DNA of 64,000 nt from Chloroflexota bacterium (lineage in GTDB: Bacteria > Chloroflexota > Limnocylindria > Limnocylindrales > CSP1-4). The translations under genes were made by a program, and so were the position numbers. The notes beneath the pieces are model-generated. The model searched no databases, was not told where the DNA came from, and was given only the letters and a program-made list of their open reading frames with translations. The number at the start of each line of letters is the position of its first letter. Position 1 is the first letter of the stretch. Below are positions 62,868-64,000 of this stretch, piece by piece. Where the stretch lies: the NCBI GenBank assembly GCA_947475545.1, contig CANJLL010000009.1, forward strand, positions 37,176 to 101,175, read 5' to 3'.

Positions 62868-62943
62868 TGGCGCGCCCGACAGGATTCGAACCTGCGACCT
62901 TCGGCTCCGGAGGCCGACGCTCTATCCACTGAGCTACAGGCGC
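62868..62943 (-). tRNA. tRNA-Arg (anticodon CCG)
   Basis: A 76-nt cloverleaf folds with all stems: acceptor 7 bp (one G-U), D-stem GCTC/GAGC, anticodon stem TCGGC/GCCGA with loop CTCCGGA giving anticodon CCG, and T-stem GCAGG with TTCGAAT loop. The 3' CCA is encoded. It reads codon CGG, common in this GC-rich genome. No integrase flanks it. Confidence 0.95.
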
Positions 62944-63275
62944 GTGCCCGCGATGGGGTCGCAATGATACCCCGGCGCGCGACGGGCGCAGGCATCATCG
63001 GGCGGGTGGGCCGGCGGGATGCAGCGAGGGGCCTGGTTCCGGGGCGCTAGGGGGCGACTCGTGACGCCGCTGCAGGCACGGTGCCCAGGTCGGCGTCGCC
63101 CCGGAGCGGGCAGGGCACGGTGCTGCGATCGACGAACGGGGTCACCTGGCGCGGGCCCGCGTGGCGCGATTGGGTGCGGCGGGTGAGACGCGTGCGCATG
63201 CGGCCACCTGCAAGATCGACGATACCGGGACTGGCTCGTCTCCCGAGGCTAGCCACGCGCGCTCCCCACCTCAAA

Positions 63276-63289
63276 GGGCCATTCGGCCC
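63276..63289. promoter_or_regulatory. Copy of the 14-bp palindrome GGGCCATTCGGCCC
   Basis: Identical to 32500-32513, where it occupies the spacer of the SsuABC-like operon promoter. Here it lies 160-175 bp before the YHS gene in an otherwise featureless 370-bp stretch (62944-63344). A related inverted form sits near 57929. A possible operator shared by unlinked genes; chance cannot be ruled out. Confidence 0.35.
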
Positions 63290-63344
63290 ATTCAATCGAC
63301 CCCACGGGCGTCGCGGAGCGGGCCCGCGGGCCTCACAAGCGCCC

Positions 63345-63373
63345 TTGTGGCACATACCCCCCGGGGGTATCAT
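63345..63373 (+). promoter_or_regulatory. CsoR-regulated promoter of the YHS gene
   Basis: TTGTGG (63345-63350), 17-bp spacer and TATCAT (63368-63373). The element ATACCCCCCGGGGGTAT (63354-63370) fills the spacer and differs from the csoR operator at 4737 by one base. Placement in the promoter matches repression by CsoR and derepression by copper. Confidence 0.75.
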
Positions 63374-63451
63374 TCGGCCCTGGTCGGGCCGCACTGGACC
63401 CGACTGGGGCGCTCCACCCGCCCCGCCGCGCACCCGCTTGGAGGAATCATC

Positions 63452-63967
63452 GTGGTCGACATGCATCTCCAGATCGACGTCCGACCGGACAACTCGATCT
63501 TCGCCAGCTACACCTGTCCGTGCGGCTGCAATCCGGGCGTCGCGCTGACGGCGGGCACGGACGTGGCCACCGAGGGCTGCTGCTGCGGCAACGAGTTTGC
63601 CGTGGGCCATGGCGCGCGTCACGCGATCGAGTCCAAGGGGTTCGCGGCCAAGCCGGGCTTCGCGCTCCAGGTGGTGCCGGTCCAGGCGCCCTGGGGCGAG
63701 CAGATCGACGCGGTCTGGGCGGTCGGCCAGTCGGAGCATCCCGCGGAGGGTGGCCACGATCACGGGCACGAGGAGGGCGGGCTGGCGGCCGGCCGCGCCA
63801 TCGACCCGGTCTGCGGCATGACGGTGGACGTCGTGGCTGCCACGGGCAAGGGCCTGACGTTCAACCACGCCGGCTCGGACTACTACTTCTGCGGCAAGGG
63901 CTGCAAGCTCGACTTCGAGGAGGAGCCCGGCCGCTACCTCGACCCCACCTACGTCCCCTCGATGTAG
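63452..63967 (+). CDS. Cysteine-rich YHS-domain metal-binding protein
   Basis: 171 aa from GTG 63452 with GGAGGA 8 nt upstream. The N-terminal half has Cys clusters (CPCGCNPG, GCCCGNEF) and a His-rich loop (HDHGHEE); residues ~110-165 form a YHS domain (AIDPVCGMTVD ... YYFCGKGCKLDFEEEP), which in copper-handling proteins such as CopA or TRASH-type proteins binds Cu or Hg. The CsoR operator in its promoter argues for a copper-inducible metal-binding or chaperone role in the cytosol. A 10-bp perfect hairpin follows the stop. Confidence 0.82.
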   Translation: MVDMHLQIDVRPDNSIFASYTCPCGCNPGVALTAGTDVATEGCCCGNEFAVGHGARHAIESKGFAAKPGFALQVVPVQAPWGEQIDAVWAVGQSEHPAEGGHDHGHEEGGLAAGRAIDPVCGMTVDVVAATGKGLTFNHAGSDYYFCGKGCKLDFEEEPGRYLDPTYVPSM

Positions 63968-63990
63968 GGTCAGGACCTGCGGTCCTGACC
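63968..63990 (+). terminator. Hairpin after the YHS gene
   Basis: GGTCAGGACC-TGC-GGTCCTGACC, 10 bp perfect stem immediately after the stop, followed by TTGC. Terminator-like with a short T-tract. Confidence 0.6.
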
Positions 63991-64000
63991 TTGCGGCCCA

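Noticed and set aside
62868-62943. tRNA-Arg as an integration site of a mobile element
   Set aside because: No integrase or duplicated tRNA 3' end was found on either side.

Overview
This is a GC-rich bacterial chromosome segment. It has high-GC codon use, short overlapping operons, many GTG/TTG starts, F420-type luciferase-like oxidoreductases, UbiD-type decarboxylases, molybdenum enzymes and Tad-type pilus proteins. The mix fits an environmental Chloroflexota-like or actinobacterium-like organism; this assignment is inference, as no rRNA or other taxonomic marker is present. A second hint is a repeated promoter style: a TANNNT -10 box lies 6-7 nt before an ATG in at least eight genes, which suggests many leaderless mRNAs.

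Layout. 1-6.6 kb: housekeeping genes (partial universal stress protein, KimA-like permease, phosphoesterase, rsmG, a CsoR-type copper repressor with its operator, and a four-gene overlapping operon ending in hpt and a membrane protein). 6.7-12.6 kb: a complete branched-chain amino acid ABC operon (livK-H-M-G-F). 13-20.3 kb: NYN-domain protein, DNA polymerase III delta-prime, acylphosphatase, PD-(D/E)XK-like protein, acyl-ACP thioesterase, crotonase. 20.4-24.9 kb: MoaD-like protein, cytoplasmic molybdopterin oxidoreductase, ferredoxin subunit and NrfD-like membrane anchor. 25-45.5 kb: a catabolic island with two tandem arylmalonate-decarboxylase-like proteins, two UbiD decarboxylases, an acyl-CoA synthetase, an isochorismatase-type hydrolase, an SsuABC-like importer with two permeases, two substrate-binding-like proteins, a TPP enzyme, a two-subunit xanthine-dehydrogenase-family hydroxylase and a cyclase-family hydrolase.

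46-49.7 kb holds the most remarkable feature, a compact ubiquitin-like conjugation module. A 69-aa MoaD/ThiS-like protein already ends in Gly-Gly. A JAMM protease has an intact E...HSH...S..D motif. An E2-like protein has an HPH-x6-C active-site motif behind a coiled coil. A ThiF/E1-like adenylating enzyme is divergently transcribed. A two-domain cupin is the last gene of the Ubl/JAMM/E2 operon and is followed by a terminator.

49.7-57.8 kb: second F420-like oxidoreductase, epimerase, molybdate importer modAB with ModE-like half-sites upstream, a secreted protein, a second TPP enzyme, a methyltransferase and a small HTH-TOBE protein that is a candidate molybdate-responsive regulator. 58-64 kb: a TadE gene with one in-frame amber codon, a TadG/vWA protein with an inserted domain, a GGDEF/EAL gene reduced to a remnant by internal deletion, a PAS-LuxR regulator, tRNA-Arg(CCG), and a copper-type YHS protein whose promoter carries the same operator as csoR. 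Molybdenum runs through the window: two Mo-enzyme systems, MoaD, ModAB and a TOBE regulator. No integrase, transposase or CRISPR array was seen.
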